The position numbers and the translations under genes were made by a program. 64,000 nucleotides of DNA from Thalassobius sp047123305 (GTDB taxonomy: Bacteria; Pseudomonadota; Alphaproteobacteria; Rhodobacterales; Rhodobacteraceae). The stretch lies in the NCBI RefSeq assembly GCF_047123305.1, contig NZ_CP138918.1, positions 2,728,001-2,792,000 on the forward strand, written 5' to 3'. The notes below the pieces were generated by a model. It saw nothing but the letters and a program-made list of their open reading frames with translations, was not told the origin of the DNA and searched no databases. Shown piece after piece: positions 51,062 to 59,450 of this stretch; the first letter of the stretch is position 1, and every line of letters starts with the position of its first letter.

Positions 51062-51907
51062 ATGTCGTTATTTCGTTTGGGTATTGTTGTCTGTTCTTTT
51101 CTGATGTTCGGCTGTGTGCCGGTGCCGCAAGAGGCCTCTGACCCGCCAAGCCGCGCCGCGCTGGATCCGGAAGCCATCGCTTTGGTGCCCGAATGGGTGG
51201 AGCCAAATCTGTTTGTGCCTGCCAGATCTGCAAGGCTGCCAACTTACCGCTGGGGCGAAGTCATTTTCCACGCCAAGCAAGGGGATTGCACACATGTGGT
51301 GGATCCCGCAGGGGCCAGTGATTGCGCCACACGTCGCACCCGGGTGGTGATGGCCAAGAACCGGGTGTTCAAACAGGAGTTCGATTTCAAACTGGGGCAG
51401 CGCTATCTGATCTCATTTGACTTCCACATCACGCCGGATCAATTGCCCAGGGGCACTAGGTTCTCAATGGCGCGGTTTTATGGCTCGCGCCATCCGGTGA
51501 ACCCGCTGTTCGATGTACAGGTGGATGCCAAACGCGGGGTGACCTTTCACGGCACCCAATGTGTCGCCCCTGAGGACATGGGCGGCTGGCACCGGTTCAG
51601 CATTCGGATGCGGCTGGCCAATGACAACACCGGCTTTCTAGAGATGCGTTGTGACCGGCCTTTGCGGGTCGGCTTGCCCCTGTTGGCCAAAAGTGAGTTG
51701 AACACCGCACGGCCGTTCGACTGTGTTCTGGGTCGGCGATGCCGCCGTGGGCCAGTGCCGCATCAGTTCAGCGTCGAAATGGGGATCATCGCCGATCCTG
51801 TGGCGGGCCGGTTTGCACCGATGCCCGCCGAGGGGCTGACGGTACGTATGAAACGGGTGATTGCCAAAAGACTGTTTGTGATCATCGGACGGGTTGAGGA
51901 TTACTGA
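51062..51907 (+). CDS. Putative lipoprotein with a jelly-roll (polysaccharide-lyase-like) fold
   Basis: 281 residues. Lipobox LMFGC near residue 14-18 marks a lipoprotein. The body is beta-rich with aromatic patterns (FKQEFDFKLGQRYLISFDFHITPDQL, GGWHRFSIRMRLANDNTGFLEMRC) reminiscent of concanavalin-like lyases and heparin-lyase-type domains; no catalytic residues can be named. Function is unproven. It converges on, and overlaps by 7 bases, a minus-strand gene. Confidence 0.65.
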   Translation: MSLFRLGIVVCSFLMFGCVPVPQEASDPPSRAALDPEAIALVPEWVEPNLFVPARSARLPTYRWGEVIFHAKQGDCTHVVDPAGASDCATRRTRVVMAKNRVFKQEFDFKLGQRYLISFDFHITPDQLPRGTRFSMARFYGSRHPVNPLFDVQVDAKRGVTFHGTQCVAPEDMGGWHRFSIRMRLANDNTGFLEMRCDRPLRVGLPLLAKSELNTARPFDCVLGRRCRRGPVPHQFSVEMGIIADPVAGRFAPMPAEGLTVRMKRVIAKRLFVIIGRVEDY

Positions 51908-52293
51908 ACCCGCACCAGCCGGTTGAGGGTGTTGTGGAGAGTATCACGAAACCTCCACCCATCCTCCTGCCGGTTCATCCAGATCCTGCCTTGGGTGCCA
52001 TAGATCATCAATCGGCGGCGGCTGCCGCGGGTTTTGGTGATCTCGGCAAGGGGCATTTCGGCGATGATTCCTTCGGGTTCCGCTATGAGCACACGTTGGG
52101 TGGTGATCATATAGATTTGCGGTCGAAACAGCCGATGGATTGACTGTGCCAACAGAAACGTCAGCAGGATCTTCAGGTAAAACAAAGAGAAGATCAGCAG
52201 AATTGGGTCGGGCCAGCGGCGCGCCTGAGCGGCATGCACAACCTGTTCTCCGTCGTGCAAAGTCAGGGGGGAAAATTCAATTGATAGGGCCAA
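51901..52293 (-). CDS. Uncharacterised membrane protein with a bacterial PH-like domain
   Basis: 130 residues. A hydrophobic hairpin (~30-55: PILLIFSLFYLKILLTFLLA) followed by PH-like strands YMITTQRVLIAEPEGIIAEMPLAEITKTRGSRRRLMIYGTQGRIW. It resembles bPH_2/YdbT-type domains; function unknown. Confidence 0.6.
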   Translation of the reverse strand: MALSIEFSPLTLHDGEQVVHAAQARRWPDPILLIFSLFYLKILLTFLLAQSIHRLFRPQIYMITTQRVLIAEPEGIIAEMPLAEITKTRGSRRRLMIYGTQGRIWMNRQEDGWRFRDTLHNTLNRLVRVQ

Positions 52294-52474
52294 AGGGATG
52301 TCCTGAAAATGGGCTTTCAGCTATTAATTGTCGGTGGTTCCTAAAATCAACCCCAATGTCCATCCCATACTCTGCACGGCAGCCTTCTGCCAGCGCATCA
52401 TACAATTGGGGCCTGCGCACCCGCTTCGCACTTGTCAGGGAATCGAAGGCCTCCTGCATTTCAGCAGAACAATA

Positions 52475-52494
52475 CTGTGCGGATTTCCGCACAG
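52475..52494. promoter_or_regulatory. Palindromic operator 1 upstream of dctPQM
   Basis: CTGTGCG-GATTTC-CGCACAG, perfect 7-bp arms. Lies ~230 bases before the dctP start. Confidence 0.7.
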
Positions 52495-52507
52495 TTGCCA
52501 GAGTTGC

Positions 52508-52527
52508 CTGTGTGGGATTTCGCACAG
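52508..52527. promoter_or_regulatory. Palindromic operator 2 upstream of dctPQM
   Basis: CTGTGTG-GGATTT-CGCACAG, one mismatch in the arms, start-to-start 33 bp (three helical turns) from operator 1. The TGCGGAnnnCCGCA-like core resembles sites used by IclR-type regulators; this match is by eye. Confidence 0.65.
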
Positions 52528-52724
52528 CGCGACAAGGCTGTGCTGCGTTTGATTGTTTTGCTGTGAAATTAGTTCATTAAAATTAAACCCTTAGCGACAC
52601 CTGTCCGCAAGCTGTCACTTTTCCTTGAGCGTATCTTTGGGAATTGAAACTCTGTCATTGCTGCGCCCGGAGGGGGCGCTCTGTGAAAGACCAAGAAACA
52701 AATGATCTCTCGGGAGGAGACATT

Positions 52725-53732
52725 ATGAAATTTCTGACCACCGCCGCGGCCGCAATGGCCCTGACCGTGTCCGCTTCGGCCGTTATGGCTTCGGGCGCCT
52801 GTGACGACGGCGAAATCGTCATCAAGTTCAGCCACGTGACCAACACCGACAAGCACCCGAAAGGCATTGCTGCCTCGCTGCTGGAAAAACGTGTAAACGA
52901 AGAGATGAACGGCAAAGCCTGTATGGAGGTTTTCCCGAACTCGACTCTCTACAACGACAACCAGGTTCTGGAAGCAATGCTGCAGGGCGACGTTCAACTG
53001 GCCGCACCTTCGCTGTCGAAGTTTGAGCAGTTCACCAAGCAGTTCCGTATCTTCGATCTGCCCTTCATGTTCAAAAACATCGATGCGGTTGATGAGTTCC
53101 AGAACTCCGAAACCGGTCAGGCGATGAAAGAGTCGATGACCCGCCGTGGCCTGCTGGGTCTGGCCTTCTGGCACAACGGCATGAAACAGATGTCGGCCAA
53201 CAAGCCGCTGGTAGATCCGTCGGACGCATCCGGCCTGAAATTCCGTGTGCAGAACTCGGAAGTTCTGAAGGCACAGATGGCAGCGCTGGGCGGCAGCCCG
53301 CAGCCGATGGCCTTCTCGGAAGTGTATGGCGCGCTGCAGACCGGCGTTGTGGACGGTCAGGAAAACACCTGGTCGAACATCTACGGCAAAAAGTTCTTCG
53401 AAGTGCAGGACGGTGTCACCGAAACCAACCACGGCATCATCGACTACCTGGTTGTGACCTCGACCGATTTCTGGGACTCGCTGCCGGACGATGTACGTAA
53501 CCAGCTGGGCACCATCATCGCTGAGGTAACCACCACCCGGAACGCGGAATCGACCGCTGTGAACGCCTCCGCCAAAGACTCGGTCATCGAGGCCGGTGGT
53601 GTTGTACGTTCGCTGACCGACGAACAGCGCGCGGCATGGGTTGAAACCATGAAGCCGGTTTGGGAGCAGTTCAAAGGCGACGTTGGCGAAGACAACATCG
53701 CAGCCGCTCAGGCGATCAACGCGAAACACTAA
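52725..53732 (+). CDS. dctP: TRAP transporter substrate-binding protein for C4-dicarboxylates
   Basis: 335 residues from ATG 52725 (GGGAGGAGA site). Signal peptide ends in SASAVMASG. DctP-type binding protein: FSHVTNTDKHPKGIAAS, conserved Arg in SGLKFRVQNSEVLK that salt-bridges the substrate carboxylate, and VYGALQTGVVDGQENTWSNI. Best match by eye is the C4-dicarboxylate DctP of Rhodobacter. First gene of dctPQM; an attenuating hairpin follows it. Confidence 0.95.
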   Translation: MKFLTTAAAAMALTVSASAVMASGACDDGEIVIKFSHVTNTDKHPKGIAASLLEKRVNEEMNGKACMEVFPNSTLYNDNQVLEAMLQGDVQLAAPSLSKFEQFTKQFRIFDLPFMFKNIDAVDEFQNSETGQAMKESMTRRGLLGLAFWHNGMKQMSANKPLVDPSDASGLKFRVQNSEVLKAQMAALGGSPQPMAFSEVYGALQTGVVDGQENTWSNIYGKKFFEVQDGVTETNHGIIDYLVVTSTDFWDSLPDDVRNQLGTIIAEVTTTRNAESTAVNASAKDSVIEAGGVVRSLTDEQRAAWVETMKPVWEQFKGDVGEDNIAAAQAINAKH

Positions 53733-53750
53733 GCGTTTTGTCATCCAGGA

Positions 53751-53783
53751 AACCCGGTCCGCACCATCGGGCCGGGTTTTCTT
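53751..53783 (+). terminator. Hairpin between dctP and dctQ (partial terminator)
   Basis: AACCCGG...CCGGGTT then TTTC, 19 bases after the dctP stop. Probably lets binding protein be made in excess over the permease subunits. Confidence 0.75.
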
Positions 53784-53814
53784 TATCCGAAATTCCAAAA
53801 AAGAGGGGCGGGAC

Positions 53815-54495
53815 ATGTCGGGACACTATGAACCCAAAACAGCGTTTTCCCGGTTCGTACACGAGTTCGAAGAGACCTTAATCGCGGTCATTCTGGGGCT
53901 GATGACCATCATCACCTTCATCAACGTGATCCTGCGCTATGGTTTCAACACCGGTCTGATCTGGGGGCTGGAGGCGACGGCCTTCTTGTTTGCCTGGCTG
54001 GTGCTGTTTGGCATGAGCTATGCGGTGAAGGTCACCGCACATCTGGGCGTGGACGCGATCCTGAATGCGGTGCCGCGCGGGGCACGTCGGGCGATGGGGT
54101 TCATCGCGGCCACCATCTGTATCGCCTATGCTTTCCTGTTGTTCAAAGGCGCCTGGGACTATTGGGCCCCGTTTGCCGGCTTTGACGCCACCTCGGGCCG
54201 CTGGTTCCCGACAGGTTTTGCCAACAGCCGCGACCAAGCCTGGTATGAGGTCGGCGACATCTACATGGTTGAATGGCTGCGCTGGATCGAGCCGATCTTC
54301 AACCAGGGTGAAGCCTACGAGAAACTGCCGCGCTTCATCCCTTATGTCATGCTGCCCATCGGGGCCGGCCTGCTGTTGTTCCGCTTTGTTCAGGCCACGC
54401 TGCGCTTGATCCGCGGTGAGCAGGAAAGCCTCATCGTCAGCCACGAAGCCGAAGACGCGGTCGACGAAGTCCGCCACCAGAACGCAGAGGACTAA
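53815..54495 (+). CDS. dctQ: TRAP transporter small permease subunit
   Basis: 226 residues from ATG 53815; the frame extends upstream into the dctP 3' end but lacks a ribosome site there. Four-helix DctQ fold (LIAVILGLMTIITFINVILRYGF, ATAFLFAWLVLFGMSYAV, RRAMGFIAATICIAYAFLLF, IPYVMLPIGAGLLLFRFV) with an extra cytoplasmic-exposed insert (FAGFDATSGRWFPTGFA...). Second gene of dctPQM, 5 bases before dctM. Confidence 0.95.
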   Translation: MSGHYEPKTAFSRFVHEFEETLIAVILGLMTIITFINVILRYGFNTGLIWGLEATAFLFAWLVLFGMSYAVKVTAHLGVDAILNAVPRGARRAMGFIAATICIAYAFLLFKGAWDYWAPFAGFDATSGRWFPTGFANSRDQAWYEVGDIYMVEWLRWIEPIFNQGEAYEKLPRFIPYVMLPIGAGLLLFRFVQATLRLIRGEQESLIVSHEAEDAVDEVRHQNAED

Positions 54496-54500
54496 GTCAG

Positions 54501-55877
54501 ATGGAAGTTGTTGTTCTCTTTTCGATGATCATTGGCCTGTTGCTGATCGGTGTGCCGATCGCAATCTCACTGGGCTTTTCCTCGATCATCTTCCTGTTGG
54601 TGCTGAGCGATACCTCGCTGGCCTCCATCGCGCAGACCATGTTCCAGGCGATGGCCGGACACTATACCCTGCTGGCGATCCCCTTCTTCATCCTCGCCTC
54701 TAGCTTCATGTCGACAGGTGGCGTGGCAAAACGGATCATCCGTTTCTCGATCGCTATCGTGGGGCATTTCCCCGGTGGTCTGGCGATTGCGGGCGTTTTT
54801 GCCTGTATGCTGTTTGCCGCACTCTCGGGCTCGTCCCCGGCGACGGTGGTTGCCATCGGTTCCATCGTGATCGCAGGCATGCGGCAGGTGGGCTATTCCA
54901 AGGACTTCGCCGCCGGTGTGATTGCGAATGCTGGTACGCTGGGCATCCTGATCCCGCCGTCGATCGTGATGGTGGTATATGCCTCGGCTGTTGAAGTGTC
55001 CGTTGGCCGGATGTTCCTGGCGGGTGTGATCCCGGGCCTGATGGCGGGGTCGATGCTGATGATCACCATCTATGTGATCGCCCGTGTTAAGAACCTGCCG
55101 AAAGGTGACTGGCTGGGCTGGGGTGAGGTCTTTGCCTCGGGTCTGGATGCGGTTTGGGGCCTGTTCCTGATCGTGATCATTCTGGGCGGTATCTACGGCG
55201 GTATCTTCACCCCGACCGAAGCCGCTGCGGTTGCTGCTGTCTACGCCTTCCTGATTTCCAGCTTTGTCTATCGTGACATGGGGCCGCTCAGCCGTCCCGA
55301 AGGTGAAAAGAACCTGTCGCTGCTGCAAAAACCTGTGGCGCTGATCACGGCCTTTTTCCACCGCGACACCAAGAACACCCTGTTTGAAGCGGGTAAGCTG
55401 ACCGTCACGTTGATGTTTATCATCGCCAACGCGCTGATCCTGAAACATGTGTTGACCGATGAACAGATCCCGCAGCAGCTGGCCTCGGCCATGTTGGATG
55501 CAGGTCTGGGTCCGGTGATGTTTCTGGTGATCGTGAACGTGATCCTACTGATCGGTGGTCAGTTCATGGAGCCCTCGGGCCTCTTGGTGATCGTGGCGCC
55601 ACTGGTGTTCCCGATTGCGATTGAGCTGGGCATCGACCCGATCCATCTGGGCATCATCATGGTGGTCAACATGGAAATCGGCATGATCACCCCACCGGTT
55701 GGTCTGAACCTCTTTGTGACCTCGGGCGTGGCCGGAATGCCAATGATGCGGGTTGTGAAGGCGGCGCTGCCCTTCCTGGCCGTGCTCTTTGTTTTCCTGA
55801 TCATGGTGACCTATATCCCGGCGATTTCCACCTATCTGCCCAATTCGATCATGGGGCCGGAAATCATCACCAAATAG
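54501..55877 (+). CDS. dctM: TRAP transporter large permease subunit
   Basis: 458 residues, ~12 spans. DctM motifs AALSGSSPATVVAIGSIVIAGMRQVGYSKDFAAGVI, AGTLGILIPPSIVMVVYA, GIFTPTEAAAVAAVYAF and GMITPPVGLNLFVTSGVAG. A hydrophilic insert of ~45 residues (~250-300; LSRPEGEKNLSLLQKP) lies in the middle. Sodium-coupled uptake of C4-dicarboxylates with DctPQ. Confidence 0.96.
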   Translation: MEVVVLFSMIIGLLLIGVPIAISLGFSSIIFLLVLSDTSLASIAQTMFQAMAGHYTLLAIPFFILASSFMSTGGVAKRIIRFSIAIVGHFPGGLAIAGVFACMLFAALSGSSPATVVAIGSIVIAGMRQVGYSKDFAAGVIANAGTLGILIPPSIVMVVYASAVEVSVGRMFLAGVIPGLMAGSMLMITIYVIARVKNLPKGDWLGWGEVFASGLDAVWGLFLIVIILGGIYGGIFTPTEAAAVAAVYAFLISSFVYRDMGPLSRPEGEKNLSLLQKPVALITAFFHRDTKNTLFEAGKLTVTLMFIIANALILKHVLTDEQIPQQLASAMLDAGLGPVMFLVIVNVILLIGGQFMEPSGLLVIVAPLVFPIAIELGIDPIHLGIIMVVNMEIGMITPPVGLNLFVTSGVAGMPMMRVVKAALPFLAVLFVFLIMVTYIPAISTYLPNSIMGPEIITK

Positions 55878-55902
55878 GGTGGATGACATCGCGAAAGAAT
55901 GG

Positions 55903-55931
55903 AAACGGCGCCCTGAGTGGCGCCGTTTTTC
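55903..55931 (+). terminator. Intrinsic terminator after dctM
   Basis: AAACGGCGCC-CTGAGT-GGCGCCGTTTTTC, 26 bases after the dctM stop. Confidence 0.9.
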
Positions 55932-55934
55932 TTT

Positions 55935-55957
55935 GAGTATTTTGGGATCGTTGAAAG
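55935..55957 (+). repeat. 23-bp interspersed repeat, copy 5
   Basis: GAGTATTT-TGG-GATC-G-TTGAAAG, starting just after the dctM terminator and ending 4 bases from the convergent methyltransferase stop. Confidence 0.65.
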
Positions 55958-55960
55958 CGC

Positions 55961-56566
55961 TCAGCGCTGTGCAAGATAGCCGTGGCTGGTGCGATAGGGC
56001 GGGCCAGAGGGGAAGGGGATGGCGCGCAGGTTGGAGAAGCCCGTCTGTGCCATCAGGTCCACGGCCTGCGTTGGCGTGTAGGCGCGGTGGCCCCAGCGCC
56101 AGCGGATCAGGGCGGTGCACCAATGCGGACGTGAAAGCGCCAGCACCAATGTCCCGCCCGGTTTGAGGCTGTCATGGAGCCAGGAAAGCGCCGGCAGGAT
56201 GTCGAGGTGTTCCAGCACATGGGCGCAGAGCACCACATCAAACTGCCCCAGCGGGTCGCTGAGTTTGGCATCTTTGATCTGCACGGTTTGAGGCCAGTTC
56301 TGCGACCGCGCGGCGGCCTCACGGCGCATTTCCGCATTGGGATCGGCAAGGGTGAGTTGGCAGTCTGCAGGCGCGTGTTTGGCAAAGCTGGCCGCAAAGG
56401 CGCCCGAGCCGGTGCCGATGTCCAGAACCGTGGCGGCCGCGGGCAGTGGCGGCAATTGTGCCATCAGATGATCATAGGCGCGGGTATAGCCCAGTTTGCC
56501 CAACCGATACTGCCAGCGGGGGGCGTGTTTGGAATAGAGGTGATCGTGATCGGGGGGTGCCGTCAT
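55961..56566 (-). CDS. Class I SAM-dependent methyltransferase
   Basis: 201 residues. SAM site ATVLDIGTGSGAFAASFAKHAP and QFDVVLCAHVLEHLDILPALSWLHDSLKPGGTLVLALSRPHW: a Methyltransf_11/12-type core. Ends RTSHGYLAQR. Substrate unknown. Converges on the dctPQM operon. Confidence 0.88.
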   Translation of the reverse strand: MTAPPDHDHLYSKHAPRWQYRLGKLGYTRAYDHLMAQLPPLPAAATVLDIGTGSGAFAASFAKHAPADCQLTLADPNAEMRREAAARSQNWPQTVQIKDAKLSDPLGQFDVVLCAHVLEHLDILPALSWLHDSLKPGGTLVLALSRPHWCTALIRWRWGHRAYTPTQAVDLMAQTGFSNLRAIPFPSGPPYRTSHGYLAQR

Positions 56567-56661
56567 CTGCTGCGCCTCGTGCGGGATTCCCCGGAGGCTA
56601 GGGGCGGCGGGGGCTGCGCGTCAACGGGCCTGAGGCCAGACGCGCAGCTTTGTGACCTGGC

Positions 56662-57414
56662 TTATACCGCCGCTTCCAGCGCCGAGATGATGCCGGTGAA
56701 ATCTTCGGCTTTCAGGCTGGCGCCGCCCACAAGGGCGCCGTCGACGTTGGAGACGGCAAAGATCTCGGTCGCGTTGGCAGGTTTCACCGAACCGCCATAG
56801 AGCAGGCGGGTGGATCGGCCCACACCGGTGCCAAAGCGGCGTTCCAGACGGGCGCGGATGAAGTCATGCACTTCGCCGATCTGGTCCAGCGTCGGGATTT
56901 TGCCGGTGCCAATGGCCCAGATCGGCTCATAGGCCACCACAAGGTTTTCACCGGTGGAATTGTCGGGGATCGAGGCTGCCAGCTGGCCGCCGATGATGTC
57001 GAGCGTATTGGCCGCTTCGCGTTGCTCCAGCGACTCGCCGACGCAGATCACGGTGATCAGACCGGCCTCATGGGCGGCGCGGGCTTTCTGGCGGATCAGC
57101 TCATCGCTTTCGCCGTGATCCTCGCGGCGTTCGGAATGGCCCAGGATCACAGCCTTGGCGCCGGCATCGGCCAGCATTTCGGCCGAAGTGTCGCCGGTAT
57201 GGGCGCCTGAGGTGGCATGGTGACAGTCCTGTCCGCCGATCATCAGGGGTTTGTTGCCAACCCGGGCCGCCGCTGCCCCGACCAGAGTGTCCGGGGGGCA
57301 GATCATCAGATCCACAGTAGGGTCGGTATGGGCGGTGGTCAGCGCGTCCAGCTGGTCCAGCTGCGTCGAAAGCCCGTTCATTTTCCAATTGCCAGCGGCC
57401 AGTTTACGGCGCAT
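56662..57414 (-). CDS. tpiA: Triosephosphate isomerase
   Basis: 250 residues from ATG 57414; an ATG three codons upstream sits too close to GAGGGAG. TIM barrel with substrate Lys in RKLAAGNWKMNG, His electrophile in ILGHSERRE, catalytic Glu in VVAYEPIWAIGTGK, and the phosphate loop RLLYGGSVKPANA and VGGASL. Interconverts DHAP and glyceraldehyde-3-phosphate. Confidence 0.97.
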   Translation of the reverse strand: MRRKLAAGNWKMNGLSTQLDQLDALTTAHTDPTVDLMICPPDTLVGAAAARVGNKPLMIGGQDCHHATSGAHTGDTSAEMLADAGAKAVILGHSERREDHGESDELIRQKARAAHEAGLITVICVGESLEQREAANTLDIIGGQLAASIPDNSTGENLVVAYEPIWAIGTGKIPTLDQIGEVHDFIRARLERRFGTGVGRSTRLLYGGSVKPANATEIFAVSNVDGALVGGASLKAEDFTGIISALEAAV

Positions 57415-57525
57415 TTCATCCACTCCCTCAAAATCCGATTTGCACGCAGTAACGTGATGACTGTCAGTTGCACCAACAGCCTAGCAAAGCGCAAGGGGGA
57501 GGGGGAAAATCAGCCGTCCGGCGGG

Positions 57526-57876
57526 TCACATTCCGGCGAATTTGATGGATTCGCCACAGCCGCAGGCTTCGGTCACGTTCGGGTTGTTGAACTTGAACCC
57601 CGCCTCCAGCAGCGAGACCTCATAGTCAATCTCGGTCCCGAACAGGAACATCTGCGCCATTGGAGCGATCATCACCCGCGCGCCGTCCTGTTCCACAATC
57701 TCATCGTTGGGATCAATCGCTTCGGCGTAGTCCATGGTGTATTCCATGCCCGCGCATCCGCCCTTCTTCACCCCAATGCGCAGCCCCTGATGGCCGTCTT
57801 TCTCCATCAGTTTGGCAATCTGTGCGGCGGCTTTCGGGGTCAGGCTCACGGCCTGTTTGCCGGGGATCGAGAACAT
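57526..57876 (-). CDS. A-type iron-sulfur carrier (ErpA/IscA/SufA family)
   Basis: 116 residues with AAAGGACC upstream. Conserved Cys in GVKKGGCAGMEYTM and Cys-x-Cys in EACGCGESI. Delivers Fe-S clusters to apo-proteins. ErpA, IscA and SufA cannot be separated by eye. Confidence 0.9.
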   Translation of the reverse strand: MFSIPGKQAVSLTPKAAAQIAKLMEKDGHQGLRIGVKKGGCAGMEYTMDYAEAIDPNDEIVEQDGARVMIAPMAQMFLFGTEIDYEVSLLEAGFKFNNPNVTEACGCGESIKFAGM

Positions 57877-57920
57877 ATCAAGGTCCTTTGGGGGAACTGT
57901 TGCGCGTTGGTGTCTTCTAT

Positions 57921-58658
57921 TTAGGTGGGTTTGGGGGCGATCTCAAGCGGTGGCAGCGGGATCAACAGTTTTTGAATCAAAAGAGCGACGATCAACGCCC
58001 AGCCAAAGCTGAACAGGGTGCCGATGATGACATATTCCGTGGCTTTGCGATCTCCCGACACTGTGCCGAAGCGCAGGATGGATTTGGCCGCCACCAGAAA
58101 ACCGATGCCGCTGAGGTTGCCCGAGAGCACCAGCAGGTAGATCAGCCCACGTTCCAAATGGCCGATGGTGGCGCCGCCGCCGGGCAGGCCCTGATCCTCA
58201 GGGTCGTCGGAGACCGCATGGCCACGCATCAACAGGCCCGTGGCAAAGCCACCCGCCCGTGTCGCCAGCAGGGCTCCGGCGATCAGGGTCATCAGGGCCG
58301 GCAGGTAGGGGGCAATTTTGGCGCAGCTAGCCCAGAAACCACTGTGCCAGAGCGTTGGAAACAGCAGGCTGACCACAAGGAGCGACAGGAGATGCGCCGC
58401 TTGATCGGTGAGGAATCCCGTCAGACTGTCAAAGCCGCCGTAGGTTTTCACGGTGTCGATCATCAGGTGGACCAGCGCCAAGACCAGCAGCGGCCAGGCG
58501 GTGAATTGTCCAAGGGAGATCTGGGCGGTCAACAGGACCAGCACCCCATGCAGCAGCAGCACACCGGGATGGCGTTTGCGGGCCGCCATCCAATTGGTTT
58601 GCAGGACAAAATCCGCCAGAACATGGGCAAAAAGCAGGGCGGCAAAGGTTTCAAACAT
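57921..58658 (-). CDS. DUF3307 membrane protein
   Basis: 245 residues from ATG 58658 (the codon before is TTG). N-terminal DUF3307 (ETFAALLFAHVLADFVLQTNWMAARK, LVLALVHLMIDTVKTYG), ~6 helices in total, and a linker DDPEDQGLPGGGATIGHLERGLIYLL resembling the CAAX/ABI-like half. Directly follows the SatD-like gene by 24 bases, a recurring pair. Confidence 0.82.
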   Translation of the reverse strand: MFETFAALLFAHVLADFVLQTNWMAARKRHPGVLLLHGVLVLLTAQISLGQFTAWPLLVLALVHLMIDTVKTYGGFDSLTGFLTDQAAHLLSLLVVSLLFPTLWHSGFWASCAKIAPYLPALMTLIAGALLATRAGGFATGLLMRGHAVSDDPEDQGLPGGGATIGHLERGLIYLLVLSGNLSGIGFLVAAKSILRFGTVSGDRKATEYVIIGTLFSFGWALIVALLIQKLLIPLPPLEIAPKPT

Positions 58659-58682
58659 CAAAAGGCCTTGGGATGAAATGGG

Positions 58683-59309
58683 TCATTGGTCTAGGGCAGT
58701 TTCGATCATTTGCAGGGCCTCTGACAAGGCTGGATATCCGGCGGCCCAAAGGGCCTTGTTCACCGACTGGCGGCTGATGTGCAGGATCTTGGCGGTGTCT
58801 TCCCGGCGGGGCGGCTGCGGTGCCAGCTGTGGCGTGAGGGCGCGCGCCTGCGCCGGCGTCCAGTCGCGGCTGATGTGATCAGCCAAAAGGGTGGCTGCGC
58901 CCTTGGCCTCAGTGCCCCAGCGCAGGCCATCTTCGCCTTTCATGGCCTCCAGCGCCCGGCCGGAGGTGACATAGACCGGGCCCAGCGCCGCGTTTGGATT
59001 GCCGTCGGGGGGCATTGCATCACCGCCGTCCGCAATGGCGATGCGGCTGTCATAACTTTTGCCCAGCGTCCGCAGTGCGGCCCGCAGGGTCAGGGCCGCC
59101 CGCAGGGCCAGCGGCGCCGGGCGAAGGACCAGCTGCCAGCCATCCCCGCCGCGCAGGCCAAAGGCTGTTTCCACCCCGTCCCATGCGGCGATGTCTTCGG
59201 CGGCCTGTTGCAACGCCGCAATGGCGCGGCGCAGGTCCGCGGCCCGCAGATCGGTGGAGCGGATCAGATCGCCGGTCAGCACGGCTATGTTGGGGGCTAC
59301 GTTTGGCAT
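58683..59309 (-). CDS. SatD-like protein with a C-terminal helix-turn-helix
   Basis: 208 residues. N-terminal SatD-type domain (VLTGDLIRSTDLRAADLRRAI, GLRGGDGWQLVLRP, DSRIAIADGG) resembling nucleotide-cyclase/RNase-H-like folds; C-terminal helix-turn-helix (EDTAKILHISRQSVNKALWAAGY). Pairs with the DUF3307 membrane protein downstream and has repeated operator-like elements upstream. It is probably an autoregulator that senses an unknown nucleotide-like signal. Confidence 0.75.
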   Translation of the reverse strand: MPNVAPNIAVLTGDLIRSTDLRAADLRRAIAALQQAAEDIAAWDGVETAFGLRGGDGWQLVLRPAPLALRAALTLRAALRTLGKSYDSRIAIADGGDAMPPDGNPNAALGPVYVTSGRALEAMKGEDGLRWGTEAKGAATLLADHISRDWTPAQARALTPQLAPQPPRREDTAKILHISRQSVNKALWAAGYPALSEALQMIETALDQ

Positions 59310-59315
59310 ATGTAT

Positions 59316-59394
59316 AAGAAGCCCTTTTTGGCTTCTTTTGTCAAGAGAGCCTTAATTTGGCTTCTTTCTGGTGAAGGAACCCAAAATTGGCTTC
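59316..59394. promoter_or_regulatory. Repeated operator cluster upstream of the SatD-like gene
   Basis: A palindrome AAGAAGCC-CTTTTT-GGCTTCTT (59316-59337) lies 6 bases from the SatD start. TTGGCTTC recurs at 59328-59335, 59357-59364 and 59387-59394, with a period of 29-30 bp. Strongly suggests a cooperative DNA-binding regulator, probably the SatD-like protein itself. Confidence 0.7.
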
Positions 59395-59397
59395 TGC

Positions 59398-59424
59398 AAA
59401 AGAAAGCAGGCCCGAAGGCCTGCC
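59398..59424 (-). terminator. Intrinsic terminator downstream of the SufT-like gene
   Basis: On the minus strand GCAGGC-CTTCGG-GCCTGC then TTTCTTTT, 27 bases after the SufT stop. It also separates that gene from the SatD promoter. Confidence 0.8.
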
Positions 59425-59450
59425 TGTCACATCAACGCTGAAAGCTGCGT

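Larger units (their letters stand above)
52294..52724. other. 431-base regulatory stretch upstream of dctP
   Basis: No convincing protein gene. Contains two near-identical palindromes (52475-52527), a weaker inverted repeat GCACAGC/GCTGTGC (52522-52543) and a GC-rich hairpin GCGCCC-GGAG-GGGGCGC (52662-52678), then the dctP ribosome site. A minus-strand frame at 52277-52525 of 82 residues runs through both palindromes and is not credited. Confidence 0.6.

Noticed and set aside
52277..52525. 82-codon minus-strand frame upstream of dctP
   Set aside because: Passes through both palindromes, overlaps the next gene by 17 bases, has no ribosome site and only mild codon bias; could be a degraded fragment but is not supportable as a gene.
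52569..53816. 415-codon minus-strand open frame
   Set aside because: Exact antisense of dctP with typical GC-rich mirror composition; dctP has signal peptide, motifs and ribosome site.
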